Position numbers and translations under genes: made by a program. From JAYKHL01 sp035284865 (GTDB lineage: Bacteria > Cyanobacteriota > Sericytochromatia > S15B-MN24 > JAQBPE01): 11,643 bases of DNA. Location: the NCBI GenBank assembly GCA_035284865.1, contig JAYKHL010000175.1:1-11643 (forward strand), written 5' to 3'. Each line of letters begins with the position of its first letter. Within the stretch, counting starts at the first letter, position 1. Positions 1 through 7,240 of the stretch are shown one piece after another. Below the pieces are notes generated by a model, which was not told the DNA's origin, searched no databases, and saw nothing but the letters and a program-made list of their open reading frames with translations.

Positions 1-956
1 GACGCCTTCCGGCAGTACCCCCGCACCTGGGTGCCGTCGCTGCGCACGTAGGGGTTCACCCAGCGCTCGCCCGGCGGGCAGCTCGGGGCGGGCGTGGCGC
101 TGACGGCCTCGGGGGCCGGCGTGGCGGGCGGGCTGACCGCCGGGGCGGGCGTGGGGGAAGGCAGCGGCGAGGGCGTCGGCAGCCCGGTGCAGGCGCCCCA
201 CAGGCCGCGCCCCGCAGCGCGCGCCGCGGCCTGCGCCGTGCGGAAGCGCGCCTGGTGCACGTAGGCCCGGCTGTAGGTGTACTCGGTGGCGTGCCCCGTG
301 GCGATCAGGGCCTCGTTGAACAGCGTGCCGTCCTGCAGCCAGACGTACACCAGGCGCCGGCCGTAGCGATCGAGGCGGTCCTGGGTGGCGTCGGACTCCA
401 GCCAGACGCGCTGGCCGGCGAGCGTCGCCTTCGTGTAGGCGCTGGCCTCGGGCCCGTAGCACCCGACGGGCTGCGTGGGGTGGACGGTCTCGGGCGTGTC
501 CACGCCGATGAGGCGCAGCGTGACGGCCCCGGCGTCCGTGGTGACGTGGACGGTGTCGCCATCGACGACCCGCGTGACGGGCCAGGGGCCGTCCGCCCCC
601 GCGGGCGGGCTGAACGCGGGCAGGGGCGCGGCCGGCTCGGGCGACGGGTCCGCCGCGGGCGAGGCGGGCAGCGGCGTCGGCGAGGGGGGAGAGGCCGACG
701 GCGCCAGCGAGAGGGGGGCCGACGGGCCCACGGCCGGGGAGGGCGCAGCCGAGAGCCCCGGGGAGGCCGGCAGGGCGGCCGAGGCAGCCGTGGTGGGCGC
801 ACCCGGCGTCGCCCCCGGGACGCCGGCCGTCGCCCCCACCGCGGGCACGGGGGACGCGCCGGCGGGCCCCACGGCCGTGGGCAGCGGGAGACAGGCCGCC
901 AGCCAGGCGACGCTCACCACGCCGAGAAGCGCCCGCAGGCCGGTTGCCAGGTGCAT
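1..956 (-). CDS. Thermonuclease (SNase-like) family lipoprotein, C-terminus cut by window edge
   Basis: Reading from the ATG at 956 down to base 1 gives 318 codons without a stop, so the 3' end lies outside the window. Residues 1-22 form a lipoprotein signal (hydrophobic stretch, then L-A-A-C, Cys22), predicting export and lipid anchoring. Residues about 23-120 are a Pro/Ala/Ser stalk. Residues about 124-256 are a staphylococcal-nuclease-like domain with the calcium and catalytic residues visible: DGDT (Asp132, Asp134), LRLIGVDTPET (Arg148, Asp153, Glu156) and DRYGRRLVYVW (Arg200). The family cleaves DNA and RNA phosphodiester bonds using Ca2+. A second Pro-rich linker follows, then a motif NPYVRSDGTQVRGYCRK like the YVR-DGT repeats appended to other exported nucleases. 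All catalytic positions look intact, so the enzyme is probably active outside the cytoplasm, perhaps in nutrient DNA use. It is divergent from the lipoprotein at 1035. The family is confident; the physiological role is inferred. Confidence 0.9.
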   Translation of the reverse strand, partial: MHLATGLRALLGVVSVAWLAACLPLPTAVGPAGASPVPAVGATAGVPGATPGAPTTAASAALPASPGLSAAPSPAVGPSAPLSLAPSASPPSPTPLPASPAADPSPEPAAPLPAFSPPAGADGPWPVTRVVDGDTVHVTTDAGAVTLRLIGVDTPETVHPTQPVGCYGPEASAYTKATLAGQRVWLESDATQDRLDRYGRRLVYVWLQDGTLFNEALIATGHATEYTYSRAYVHQARFRTAQAAARAAGRGLWGACTGLPTPSPLPSPTPAPAVSPPATPAPEAVSATPAPSCPPGERWVNPYVRSDGTQVRGYCRKA

Positions 957-962
957 GGCTCC

Positions 963-992
963 ACCTTAGCGCGAGCAAGGCCAGGGACGCAA
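963..992 (-). promoter_or_regulatory. Candidate promoter of the thermonuclease gene (possible leaderless start)
   Basis: On the minus strand TTGCGT (992-987) lies 18 bases from TAAGGT (968-963). The second hexamer ends exactly six bases before the ATG at 956, the spacing expected if transcription begins at the start codon. A GGAG sits only two bases from the ATG, too close for a normal ribosome site, although AAGG slightly upstream could serve. This is pattern matching only. Confidence 0.4.
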
Positions 993-999
993 CGCCCGC

Positions 1000-1027
1000 G
1001 GGTACAAGACCAGCAACCAGCCAGGAG
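1000..1027 (+). promoter_or_regulatory. Candidate -10 box GGGTACAAG and ribosome site of the small lipoprotein gene
   Basis: GGGTACAAG at 1000-1008 resembles the GGGTATGA boxes before the genes at 4551 and 7241. Here the start codon lies 26 bases further on and is preceded by AGGAG (1023-1027) with a seven-base spacer. This gene therefore looks conventionally led, with a predicted leader of about 20 bases. No convincing -35 box is visible. Confidence 0.35.
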
Positions 1028-1034
1028 TCCCCCG

Positions 1035-1760
1035 ATGCGCCTTCGCCCCCTCCTCGCCCTCGTCCTGGCCAGCACCCTGGCCCTGGCCACCGGCTGCGCC
1101 CGGACCTTCCGGCTGGCGCCGCGGCCGGGCCCGGGCCAGGAGGTCATCTGGCAGCAGGGCCGCCAGGCTGTCGTCACCGCCGACGGCTGGGTGGCGCTGT
1201 CCGTGCAGGGCGAGAAGGACGGCGACAACGTCCTCAAGCTGACGCTCACGGTGCGCAACCTGGCCCTGCCCCGCGTCGACGTGATTCCGACGGCCATCGG
1301 CGTGACGTGCTGGCGCGGCGGCAAGCCGAAGGCGCTGATGGTCTGGGATCCCGACGCCTACATGGGCCGCCTCGAGACCACCCAGGCCCTCACCACCGGG
1401 GCGCTCGCGGTGGCGAACGCGCTGGTGGCCTCGATGGGCAGCACGCGGACCGTCACCCGGACCACCCGGCCCGCCAGGCCCGGGGCCGCGGCGCGCACCG
1501 TCACGGAGACCGTCCACGACCCGGACGCCGCCGCCCGCCGGGCCGAGCGCCATGAGCGAGAGCTCAAGGCCACCCGGGAGGAGATGGCGGCGCGCAACGC
1601 CGTGCTGCGCAGCAAGCTCCTCCTGGCCCACACCCTGCGACCGGGCGAAGTCATCTCGGGGCAGGTCCTCGTCGAGTTCGAGGACGCAGACGGCTACCAG
1701 GTGCGCGTGCCGCTCGGGGGGCGCACGTACGTCGTTCACCTGATGCCCGCGCGGCCCTGA
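1035..1760 (+). CDS. Small lipoprotein of unknown function
   Basis: A 241-residue protein. The ATG at 1035 is chosen because AGGAG lies seven bases upstream and because it opens directly into a lipoprotein signal (residues 1-21, lipobox A-T-G-C, Cys21). The frame stays open upstream to 255, but that part is antisense to the nuclease and reads as Arg/Gly-rich noise. After the Cys, residues about 35-110 look like beta strands (VVTADGWVALSV, LTLTVRN). Residues 114-135 form a small-residue helix, 136-160 are Thr/Arg/Pro-rich, 163-200 are a charged helix (ARRAERHERELKATREE), and 196-236 return to strands with LLLAHTLRPGEVISGQVLVEF. A beta domain with a helical insertion and a closing LRPGE..G.V segment is seen in many uncharacterised bacterial lipoproteins. 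I cannot assign a function. It is divergent from the nuclease and convergent with the VWA gene, whose stop is 37 bases away. Confidence 0.85.
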   Translation: MRLRPLLALVLASTLALATGCARTFRLAPRPGPGQEVIWQQGRQAVVTADGWVALSVQGEKDGDNVLKLTLTVRNLALPRVDVIPTAIGVTCWRGGKPKALMVWDPDAYMGRLETTQALTTGALAVANALVASMGSTRTVTRTTRPARPGAAARTVTETVHDPDAAARRAERHERELKATREEMAARNAVLRSKLLLAHTLRPGEVISGQVLVEFEDADGYQVRVPLGGRTYVVHLMPARP

Positions 1761-1762
1761 CG

Positions 1763-1780
1763 CGCCCGCGCCGCCGGGCG
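1763..1780. terminator. Possible hairpin between convergent genes
   Basis: CGCCCG (1763-1768) and CGGGCG (1775-1780) are a perfect six-base inverted repeat with a six-base loop. It lies between the stop of the lipoprotein gene (1760) and that of the VWA gene (1798). There is no T-tract on either side, so it is a weak candidate for a bidirectional terminator. Confidence 0.3.
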
Positions 1781-1800
1781 AAGACTTGATTGGTGCTCTA
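1771..1800 (-). repeat. Copy A of a dispersed motif, overlapping the VWA stop codon
   Basis: On the minus strand, from 1799 down to 1771, the sequence starts AGAGCACCAATCAAGTC and continues TTCGCCCGG. It matches 26 of 29 bases with 9932-9960 on the plus strand. The first 17 bases also match a third copy at 10093-10077 with two or three differences. Just before it, all three copies have CC, here with one extra T that forms the TAG stop of the VWA gene (1800-1798). It may be a lone end of the palindromic element at 9930-10095. Confidence 0.7.
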
Positions 1801-4026
1801 GGCCAGGCCCTCGGCCCGAGCCACCTCGTCGGGCGGGCACAGCGCGACCGCGGCCCGCACCACCCGCAACGCCCGACGCGACAGCTCGCAGCCCGGGCCC
1901 TCGCTCCAGCGCAGCAGGGCCACGAGGCGGGCCACCTCCGGCGCGAGGCCCGCTGCCAGCAGCGCTTGCACCACCGGCGCGATCGCGGGCACGGCGTCCT
2001 CGAGGGCCGTTCCGGCGAGCCAGGCGCGCAGGGCCGCCGGGTCGCGCTCGGCCTCCAGGCGCGCCAGGGGGTGGTCCACCGGCCCCCCACCCAGCAAGGC
2101 GCGCTTTATCCGCGTGAAGAGGCCCGGGGCGGGCGGGGCCACGGGAGCGGGCGCCGCCGGGGCGGGCGGCCGCGAGGGCCGGGCGGGCGCGTCGCCGATG
2201 GCGAAGGGGGCGGAATCCACGTTCAGGGCGGCCATGCGCAGCATGACATCGGGCTTCATCTGGAGCGCGTCGCGGATGGGGGCCGCATCCAGCCGCATGT
2301 ACGAGATGATGCCCGCGCTGCCGTAGCCGTGCGAGCCGGCCGCATGCATCTGCGAGACCTTGATCAGCTCCGGCAGCCCCACCGTCTTCTCGCCCTCGGC
2401 CCGCACGTGGACGGCCACCATGTTGGTGTAGCGCGTGACGAGCGCGTGCTCGACGGCCAGCGCCGTCGCGGCGAGTTCGTCGAGGGCCGGCAGGCGCAGG
2501 GCGGCGGCCAGCCGGGCGGGCGTGGCGCCCCGCGCGCCGGCCTCGCCGTCGGGGGCCGCCAGCGGGGCGACGAGGCGCTCGCCCTCGCCGTACGTCAGCG
2601 TGAGCGCGCCGGTGGGGGGTGCCGCGAAGCCCGCCACGAGGTGCAGCGTCTCCCCGCCGAAGATCACGCGCGGGCGAGGCGCCTCCCAGAGGGGCGTGGC
2701 CGGCCACACGACGGCGCCGAGCGACGTGGGGGCCTGCCGCATGCGGCGGAACATCCGCACGATGGCCTCCGCGACGTCCTCGTTGGGCGTGACGAGCTCG
2801 CAGGCCCCGCCCGTGGCCTCGGCCTGCTGGCGCAGCCGCACCTCGTTGGGGGCGCTGCCGAGGCCCACGGCGAAGATCCGGTGGCCCGTGCGCTGGGCGA
2901 GCTGGTTCACGCGCGGGTCGCCCCACACCTCGCCGTCCGTCACGAGCAGCACGTCGGTGCCCCCCTCCGGCGCGGCCAGCGCAAGGGTGGCCTCCAGCGC
3001 CCGGTCCAGCTCCGTGCCGCCCATGTCGGCGTCGATGCGGGCGATCAGCCCCTGGACGCGGGCCCGCGCCTCCCGATCGGCCACCAGCGGCTGCTCGACC
3101 AGGTGCCGGATGTCGCTGCCGAAGCAGCTCAGCGTGAAGGCCATGCCGTCCTCGAGCTCTTCGACCACCTGCGCGAGCGCCTCGCGGGCCGAGCGGATGC
3201 TGTCGCCCCCCATCGAGCCCGAGCAGTCCACGAGCAGCTTGACCGGGCGGCGGTTGGGCGCGGGGGCCGGCAGCGGCGGGCACACGCTGGCGATGGCCAC
3301 CCAGGTCTCGCCGTCAGGCACCACCAGCGAGGTGGCGAGCGCGCCGAGGCCCTCGGCCGTGAAGACCACGTCGCGGTCGAGGAAGGCGTCCTGCAGCGTG
3401 AAGGTGACGCCGCCCGGGCCGTCCTCGCGGCGCATGGCGTGGGTGGGGCAGCTCAGGGTGGCGCTGGCCGGCAGGCCCTTCACGTCGAGGCGCAGCGAGA
3501 GGGGGTAGCTGGCAGTCACGCTGGTCTCGACACCCGCATGCGCCGGCAGCCCTCCTTCGGCATGGGCGTCCCCGTAGCGGGGCGCGATCGTGGTGGGGAT
3601 GGCCAGGCGCACCACCCCTTGCTCGAAGCGCAGCAGCTGGGCCGTGCGCACCTCGATGACGGCCTCCTCCCCCGGCTTGAGGTTGCCGAGGTTCAGCGTG
3701 TAGAGGCCCTCGGCGCTGCGCTCCAGCATGGCGGGCGCGTCGCCGGCGTCGATGGCGGCCTCGTAACGCGCCTCGGCCTGCCGCTTCGGCAGCACCTGGC
3801 CCGCGAGCCGCTGGCCCCCGAGCTCCACGTGCAGGTCGAGCAGCCAGGCCCCCCAGGCGACGGGGAAGGTGTAGGTCACCTCCGCCACCTGCTGCGTCGG
3901 GTTGACGTAGCGCTGGCGCAGCGTGAGCGCGAAGAGCAGGCCCTCGAGCTCGCCGTGCGCCTCGACGGCGCGCAGGGTCATCGTGACGCCGCTGGCGGCG
4001 GTCAGGGTGGGGGTCGCGGTGCTCAC
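1798..4026 (-). CDS. VIT and von Willebrand factor A (VWA) domain protein
   Basis: A 742-residue protein. The GTG at 4026 is chosen because GGAAGGAG lies eight bases upstream and because GTGA overlaps the stop of the MerR gene, a typical coupled start. There is no signal peptide, so it is probably cytoplasmic. Residues about 12-140 are a VIT domain (YVNPTQQVAEVTYTFP, LGNLKPGEEAVIEVRTAQLL, AIPTTIAPRYG). Residues about 260-425 are a VWA domain with a complete metal-ion-dependent adhesion site: D267-C-S269-G-S271, T338 in GGTELD and D364 in VTDGEV. Residues 450-600 continue the conserved C-terminal part (TRYTNMVAVHV, AAGSHGYGSAGIISYMRLD). A Pro/Ala hinge spans about 612-636, and the last 100 residues look helical. 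Order and length match bacterial homologues of the inter-alpha-trypsin inhibitor heavy chain. Such domains mediate Mg-dependent protein binding; the partner here is unknown. Confidence 0.93.
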   Translation of the reverse strand: MSTATPTLTAASGVTMTLRAVEAHGELEGLLFALTLRQRYVNPTQQVAEVTYTFPVAWGAWLLDLHVELGGQRLAGQVLPKRQAEARYEAAIDAGDAPAMLERSAEGLYTLNLGNLKPGEEAVIEVRTAQLLRFEQGVVRLAIPTTIAPRYGDAHAEGGLPAHAGVETSVTASYPLSLRLDVKGLPASATLSCPTHAMRREDGPGGVTFTLQDAFLDRDVVFTAEGLGALATSLVVPDGETWVAIASVCPPLPAPAPNRRPVKLLVDCSGSMGGDSIRSAREALAQVVEELEDGMAFTLSCFGSDIRHLVEQPLVADREARARVQGLIARIDADMGGTELDRALEATLALAAPEGGTDVLLVTDGEVWGDPRVNQLAQRTGHRIFAVGLGSAPNEVRLRQQAEATGGACELVTPNEDVAEAIVRMFRRMRQAPTSLGAVVWPATPLWEAPRPRVIFGGETLHLVAGFAAPPTGALTLTYGEGERLVAPLAAPDGEAGARGATPARLAAALRLPALDELAATALAVEHALVTRYTNMVAVHVRAEGEKTVGLPELIKVSQMHAAGSHGYGSAGIISYMRLDAAPIRDALQMKPDVMLRMAALNVDSAPFAIGDAPARPSRPPAPAAPAPVAPPAPGLFTRIKRALLGGGPVDHPLARLEAERDPAALRAWLAGTALEDAVPAIAPVVQALLAAGLAPEVARLVALLRWSEGPGCELSRRALRVVRAAVALCPPDEVARAEGLA

Positions 4027-4442
4027 TCGGTGGCTCCTTCCCGACGCACGTGCGTCAGCAGCTGGGTCAGGCCCTCGGACAGGGCGCGGAGTTGGGCGGG
4101 CGTCAGCCCCGCCCGGGCAGGGTCGAGGACGAGCTCGATGCCGGTGTCCACGAGGATGTGGCTGCGGACGGTGACCTCCCCCGGCCGTGGGGCCGCCGCC
4201 GGCACCTCGGGCGCCTCGCCTGCCAGCAGCCCGCGGATGCGGTCGAGCGACAGCCCGGCCGCCGCCCACTTCTTGATGGTGAGCAGCTGCTCGAGGTGCC
4301 GGGTGCCGTACCGCGCCGCCCGCGTCTCGCCGGCCGGGCGGTCCACGAGGCCGAGCTGGATGTAGTAGCGGACCGTCCGCCTGGGCAGGTCCGCCAGCAG
4401 GCAAAGCGCATCGAGGGTGTGGGTGGGCTCTGAGGGGGGCAT
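4023..4442 (-). CDS. MerR-family transcriptional regulator
   Basis: A 139-residue protein. Residues about 8-40 hold the MerR helix-turn-helix (LCLLADLPRRTVRYYIQLGL), 41-73 the wing and following helices (ARYGTRHLEQLLTIKKWAAA), and 74-88 a Pro/Ala linker. The C-terminal part, about 89-132, is an alpha/beta segment (GIELVLDP). The only Cys (Cys14) is inside the DNA-binding part, so it lacks the paired Cys of metal- and thiol-sensing members; its signal is unknown. MerR proteins usually bind palindromes within a stretched promoter and twist the DNA to activate it. It is first in an operon with the VIT/VWA gene, overlapping by four bases, so it most likely controls that gene and itself. The start at 4442 follows an AT-rich promoter and has no visible ribosome site. 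No alternative start is better placed. Confidence 0.92.
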   Translation of the reverse strand: MPPSEPTHTLDALCLLADLPRRTVRYYIQLGLVDRPAGETRAARYGTRHLEQLLTIKKWAAAGLSLDRIRGLLAGEAPEVPAAAPRPGEVTVRSHILVDTGIELVLDPARAGLTPAQLRALSEGLTQLLTHVRREGATE

Positions 4443-4444
4443 GG

Positions 4445-4486
4445 GTTATTTATAACACTATCGCTGTTAAAGTAAAGTGTATAAAA
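4445..4486. promoter_or_regulatory. AT-rich divergent regulatory island with inverted repeats and MerR-operon promoter
   Basis: This is the most AT-rich stretch near the MerR gene. On the minus strand TTTACT (4476-4471) and TATAAA (4454-4449) are 16 bases apart, and TATAAA ends six bases before the ATG at 4442. An imperfect inverted repeat pairs TTATAACACT (4450-4459) with AGTGTATAA (4476-4484) across the promoter. GTTAT (4445-4449) and ATAAC (4452-4456) form a second, shorter pair. A MerR operator would be expected here. The spacer is shorter than the 19-20 bases usual for MerR-activated promoters, so autorepression is also possible. TATAAA also reads on the plus strand at 4480-4485, but it is far from the gene at 4551. 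Confidence 0.5.
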
Positions 4487-4535
4487 TGGCGCTGGCACGC
4501 GGCCGCATCTGCTGGGGGCGGTAAGGCGGCGGCCG

Positions 4536-4544
4536 GGGTATGAA
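4536..4544 (+). promoter_or_regulatory. Candidate -10 box GGGTATGAA of the first NHL lipoprotein gene
   Basis: TATGAA (4539-4544) ends six bases before the GTG start at 4551, preceded by GGG. The downstream paralogue has nearly the same arrangement (GGGTATGAG, six bases, GTG). AGAGG occurs upstream of the GTG but only two bases away, which is poor for a ribosome site. A leaderless transcript is the simplest reading. No -35 box is apparent. Confidence 0.4.
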
Positions 4545-4550
4545 GAGGAC

Positions 4551-7067
4551 GTGTCCTTCCTCGCGACGCCCCTCCCCCCACGCCGGCTGCGGCTCGGCCT
4601 GGCGGCCCTTCTGCTCGTCCTCGCGGCGTGCCAGGGCTCGCCGGGTGCTGCGCCAGCCACCGGCGGGAAGGCACGCCGGCCGGCGCCGCCGGCCGGTCCC
4701 ACGGTCGCCGCCACGGCCACGCCGGCCCCGCCGGAGCCCGGGGCGCCAGGGTCGCCCCTCCCCGACGCCAGCCCGACGCCAGGGCCGACGCCCAGCGCCA
4801 CGCCGAGCCTCCAGGCGCTGCCCTCGCTGCCGCCTCCGCAGGTCACGCTGGCGCAGCGGCTCGGTGAGCGCCTGCTTGCGGTCGCCCAGGTGGGGTTCGC
4901 CCAGGCCCGCACCAGCCTGGTCTCCGACCGCAGCCTGCTCGACACCGGCGCCAAGCGCGTGGGGCTGATCGGCAACAACGCGGGGAGCCTCATCACCGAC
5001 CGCGGGGGGGGGATCCTGGGGAACAACGCGGGTGGGCTGATCGGGAACAACAGCGGCGGGCTGATCGGGAACAACAGCGGCGGGTTGATTGGCAACAACA
5101 GCGGTGGGCTCGTCGGGGAGCGGCCGGCCGGCTTCCGCCTGCTGCAGTTCGCCGAGGCGGCGGCAGGCGTCTCGCTGACGCCGCTCGCGGGCGAGACGGG
5201 GGTGTCGGACCGCTGGTGGGTCGATGGCCGTCGGAACCTGCTGTTCACCTACGACGGCTTCAACGCGGGCAAGGGCTGGCGGCTCGTGCAGTTCCGCAGC
5301 GGCGACCTCCCGAGCCGCGAGGAGATCTACAAGCCCACGACCTTCTGGTCCAGCCGGGTGCCAAGATCGAAGGAGAAGGTCAACACGGACTTCGCGCCCG
5401 ATGGCACGATTGCGCGCCGCCTGGCCCATGCCTCGGAGCAGACGGACAGCGGGGCGGTGGTGCACGTCGAGGTCATGGCGGCGCCGAGCAGCTTCGTGCG
5501 CGAGCCGAGCACCGGCGTCGCCGTGGTGTTCAAGCGGTTCACGGTGGACCCGACGAAGAAGACGGGCGCCTTCGAGTACCTCTACGAGCACCTCGGCGCC
5601 ACGGAGACGGGCACGCTGCTCGGCGTGGAGGCCCTCGACGACGACAAGTTCGTGCTGAACTACGCCGATCCGCTCGGCACCTACGACGGCGAGTCGGTGC
5701 TGAAGGACCGGACCGGGGCGACGGTCTACCTCAAGCGCCAGCGCACGGCCAACGGCCGCCGGGTGCGCACCTACGACCTGCAAGACGGCCTTGAGGCCGA
5801 GCTCACGCTCTCTGAGACCGAGGAAGACACCTGGCGGGGTGAGGCGCGCGAGGCGGGCCAGCGGGTGGCGGCGTTGCAGCTGGTGACCCGCCCGAACGGC
5901 TCGATGCTGTTCACCCTCACCTTCCCCGAGGCGCCGGACGAGCCGCTCGAGTTCGGCTACGGCATCCAGGACGAGCCCCCGACCACGACACCCGCCTACG
6001 TGGAGCCCCCGCCGCTGGCGGAGGTCACGACGCTGGCCGGGCAGCCCACCCCGGGCTTCGTCGACGGCTCGGGCGCCCTCTCTCGCTTCCACGGCCTGTT
6101 CGCCATCGCCGCCTCGCAGCGCGACCCGCGGCTGTTCTACCTGACGGACGTGCAGAACCACCGCATCCGCACGCTGCGGCTCGGCGCTGACGGCCGCGTC
6201 ACGGTCGGCACGCTGGTGGGCACGGACGAGGCAGCCTACGTCGCGGGCTCGCTCGCCGAGACCCGCCTGAAGTATCCGGCCGGCCTGGTGACGGCGGCCG
6301 GACCCGACGGGGGTGAGACCCTCTACCTGACGGAGCTGGGGGGCGTGGTCCGGCGCATCGTCCTCGCGGCCGATGGCACGGGTGAAAGCGAGTTTCTCGC
6401 AGGCACGGCGGAGCTCGGTGGCCAGGATGGCCCGGGGGTCGAGGCCACCTTCGACCACCCCTTTGGCATCGCCCACGACCCGGTGGCGAACCGGCTCTAC
6501 GTGGTGGAGCGCGACCCCCACCGGCTGCGCGCCATCGACCTGTCCCGGCCCGACCTGACCGTCACCACGCTGGCGGGCGGCACCCAGGGCTTCGCCGACG
6601 GCCCGGCGGCCACGGCCCGCTTCGATGGGCCCACGGCCCTCTGGCTCGACCCGGATGGCTGGCTGTACGTGGCCGACACCGACAACCGGCGGCTGCGCCG
6701 GCTCGCGCCGCGCGAGGCCAGTCCCGTCGTCGAGACCGTGGTGGGCGACGGGGCGGAGGGCCGCGGCTACTTCGACGGCCCGGCCCTCACGGCCGGCATG
6801 AACCCGCCGAGCGCCCTGATGCACCACCCCGCCGGCCACTGGCTGACGGGCGCCATGGACGTGCGGGTCTACACGCCCGCCAGTGGCACGCTGCGAACGC
6901 TCGCCGGCGGGTTCGAGGACGGCTACGAGGACGGCGACCTCGACGCCGCCAAGTTCAGCTCGGTGAACGGCTTCGCCCTGGCGCCGGATGGCTCGCTGCT
7001 GGTGGCTGATGAGAACCGCGTGCGCCGCATCGCACCCGCGCCCGGGCAGGGTCCGCTGCTGCGCTGA
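4551..7067 (+). CDS. GNN-repeat / NHL-propeller lipoprotein, upstream paralogue
   Basis: An 838-residue protein starting at GTG 4551. The start is set by the signal (residues 1-27, lipobox L-A-A-C, Cys27) and by the matching start of the paralogue. A start at 4540 would be out of frame. Residues 28-90 are a Pro/Ala/Thr stalk, and 95-130 a helix-like segment (LAQRLGERLLAVAQVGFAQAR). Residues 138-193 are seven octapeptide units of the type GLIGNNSG, two of them in an altered form (SLITDRGG, GLVGERPA). About 200-475 form an unrecognised middle domain with beta-like segments such as LKDRTGATVYLKR. From about 490 to 830 there are six NHL-type blades (TTLAGGTQGFADGPAATARF, GWLYVADTDNRRLRRL). NHL propellers usually bind partners or scaffold; some related folds are enzymes, but I see no catalytic signature. 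It is probably displayed on the cell surface. The sequence is clearly duplicated in the next gene. Confidence 0.88.
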   Translation: MSFLATPLPPRRLRLGLAALLLVLAACQGSPGAAPATGGKARRPAPPAGPTVAATATPAPPEPGAPGSPLPDASPTPGPTPSATPSLQALPSLPPPQVTLAQRLGERLLAVAQVGFAQARTSLVSDRSLLDTGAKRVGLIGNNAGSLITDRGGGILGNNAGGLIGNNSGGLIGNNSGGLIGNNSGGLVGERPAGFRLLQFAEAAAGVSLTPLAGETGVSDRWWVDGRRNLLFTYDGFNAGKGWRLVQFRSGDLPSREEIYKPTTFWSSRVPRSKEKVNTDFAPDGTIARRLAHASEQTDSGAVVHVEVMAAPSSFVREPSTGVAVVFKRFTVDPTKKTGAFEYLYEHLGATETGTLLGVEALDDDKFVLNYADPLGTYDGESVLKDRTGATVYLKRQRTANGRRVRTYDLQDGLEAELTLSETEEDTWRGEAREAGQRVAALQLVTRPNGSMLFTLTFPEAPDEPLEFGYGIQDEPPTTTPAYVEPPPLAEVTTLAGQPTPGFVDGSGALSRFHGLFAIAASQRDPRLFYLTDVQNHRIRTLRLGADGRVTVGTLVGTDEAAYVAGSLAETRLKYPAGLVTAAGPDGGETLYLTELGGVVRRIVLAADGTGESEFLAGTAELGGQDGPGVEATFDHPFGIAHDPVANRLYVVERDPHRLRAIDLSRPDLTVTTLAGGTQGFADGPAATARFDGPTALWLDPDGWLYVADTDNRRLRRLAPREASPVVETVVGDGAEGRGYFDGPALTAGMNPPSALMHHPAGHWLTGAMDVRVYTPASGTLRTLAGGFEDGYEDGDLDAAKFSSVNGFALAPDGSLLVADENRVRRIAPAPGQGPLLR
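4962..5129 (+). repeat. Seven coding tandem repeats of 24 bases (GLIGNNSG units)
   Basis: Seven 24-base units encode residues 138-193 of the lipoprotein. Units 4 to 6 are identical in protein (GLIGNNSG) and nearly identical in DNA, consistent with recent expansion. Units 2 and 7 carry DR or ER in place of NN. The paralogue has five units at the same residue position. Confidence 0.85.
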
Positions 7068-7085
7068 GGGCGAGGGCGCCAGGGT

Positions 7086-7140
7086 GTGGCCGGTGGTCGT
7101 GGGCCAGGGCCCCTGACGGCTCAGGCCCCCCCCCGGCCAC
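7086..7140 (+). terminator. Nested hairpin downstream of the first NHL lipoprotein gene
   Basis: GTGGCCGG (7086-7093) and CCGGCCAC (7133-7140) are perfect eight-base arms. They enclose a smaller hairpin of CCTGA (7112-7116), a four-base loop and TCAGG (7121-7125). It starts 18 bases after the stop codon. There is no T-tract. It could be a terminator or attenuator between the two paralogues, or simply stable GC-rich structure. Confidence 0.4.
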
Positions 7141-7225
7141 CAGCGCCTCCAGCTGCCCCCGGGGCAGCCCGGGTCGCCTTCCGCCGCCAGGATGCCGCAG
7201 CCAGGCCCCGGCCGGGGTCAAACGC

Positions 7226-7234
7226 GGGTATGAG
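7226..7234 (+). promoter_or_regulatory. Candidate -10 box GGGTATGAG of the second NHL lipoprotein gene
   Basis: TATGAG (7229-7234) preceded by GGG ends six bases before the GTG at 7241, as in the upstream paralogue. The 12-base palindrome CCCCGGCCGGGG (7206-7217) lies just upstream, where a -35 box would be expected, and could be a regulator site. No well-spaced ribosome site precedes the GTG. Confidence 0.4.
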
Positions 7235-7240
7235 AAGGGC

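Noticed and set aside
255..1034. Upstream extension of the lipoprotein frame that ends at 1760
   Set aside because: The extension overlaps the nuclease gene in antisense and is Arg/Gly-rich. The ATG at 1035 has a ribosome site and opens into a lipoprotein signal.
1786..4365. Long plus-strand open frame (859 codons) opposite the VIT/VWA and MerR genes
   Set aside because: It is antisense to two well-supported genes, reads as Arg/Gly/His/Ala-rich noise with no domain, and has no ribosome site. Long antisense frames are expected at this GC content.
4962..5129. Regular 24-base repeats considered as a CRISPR array
   Set aside because: There are no spacers. The units are contiguous, in frame, and encode the octapeptide array of a lipoprotein.
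4467..6839. Minus-strand open frame of 790 codons opposite the first NHL lipoprotein gene
   Set aside because: Antisense shadow of a gene with clear domains; it also runs through the AT-rich regulatory island without any start signal.
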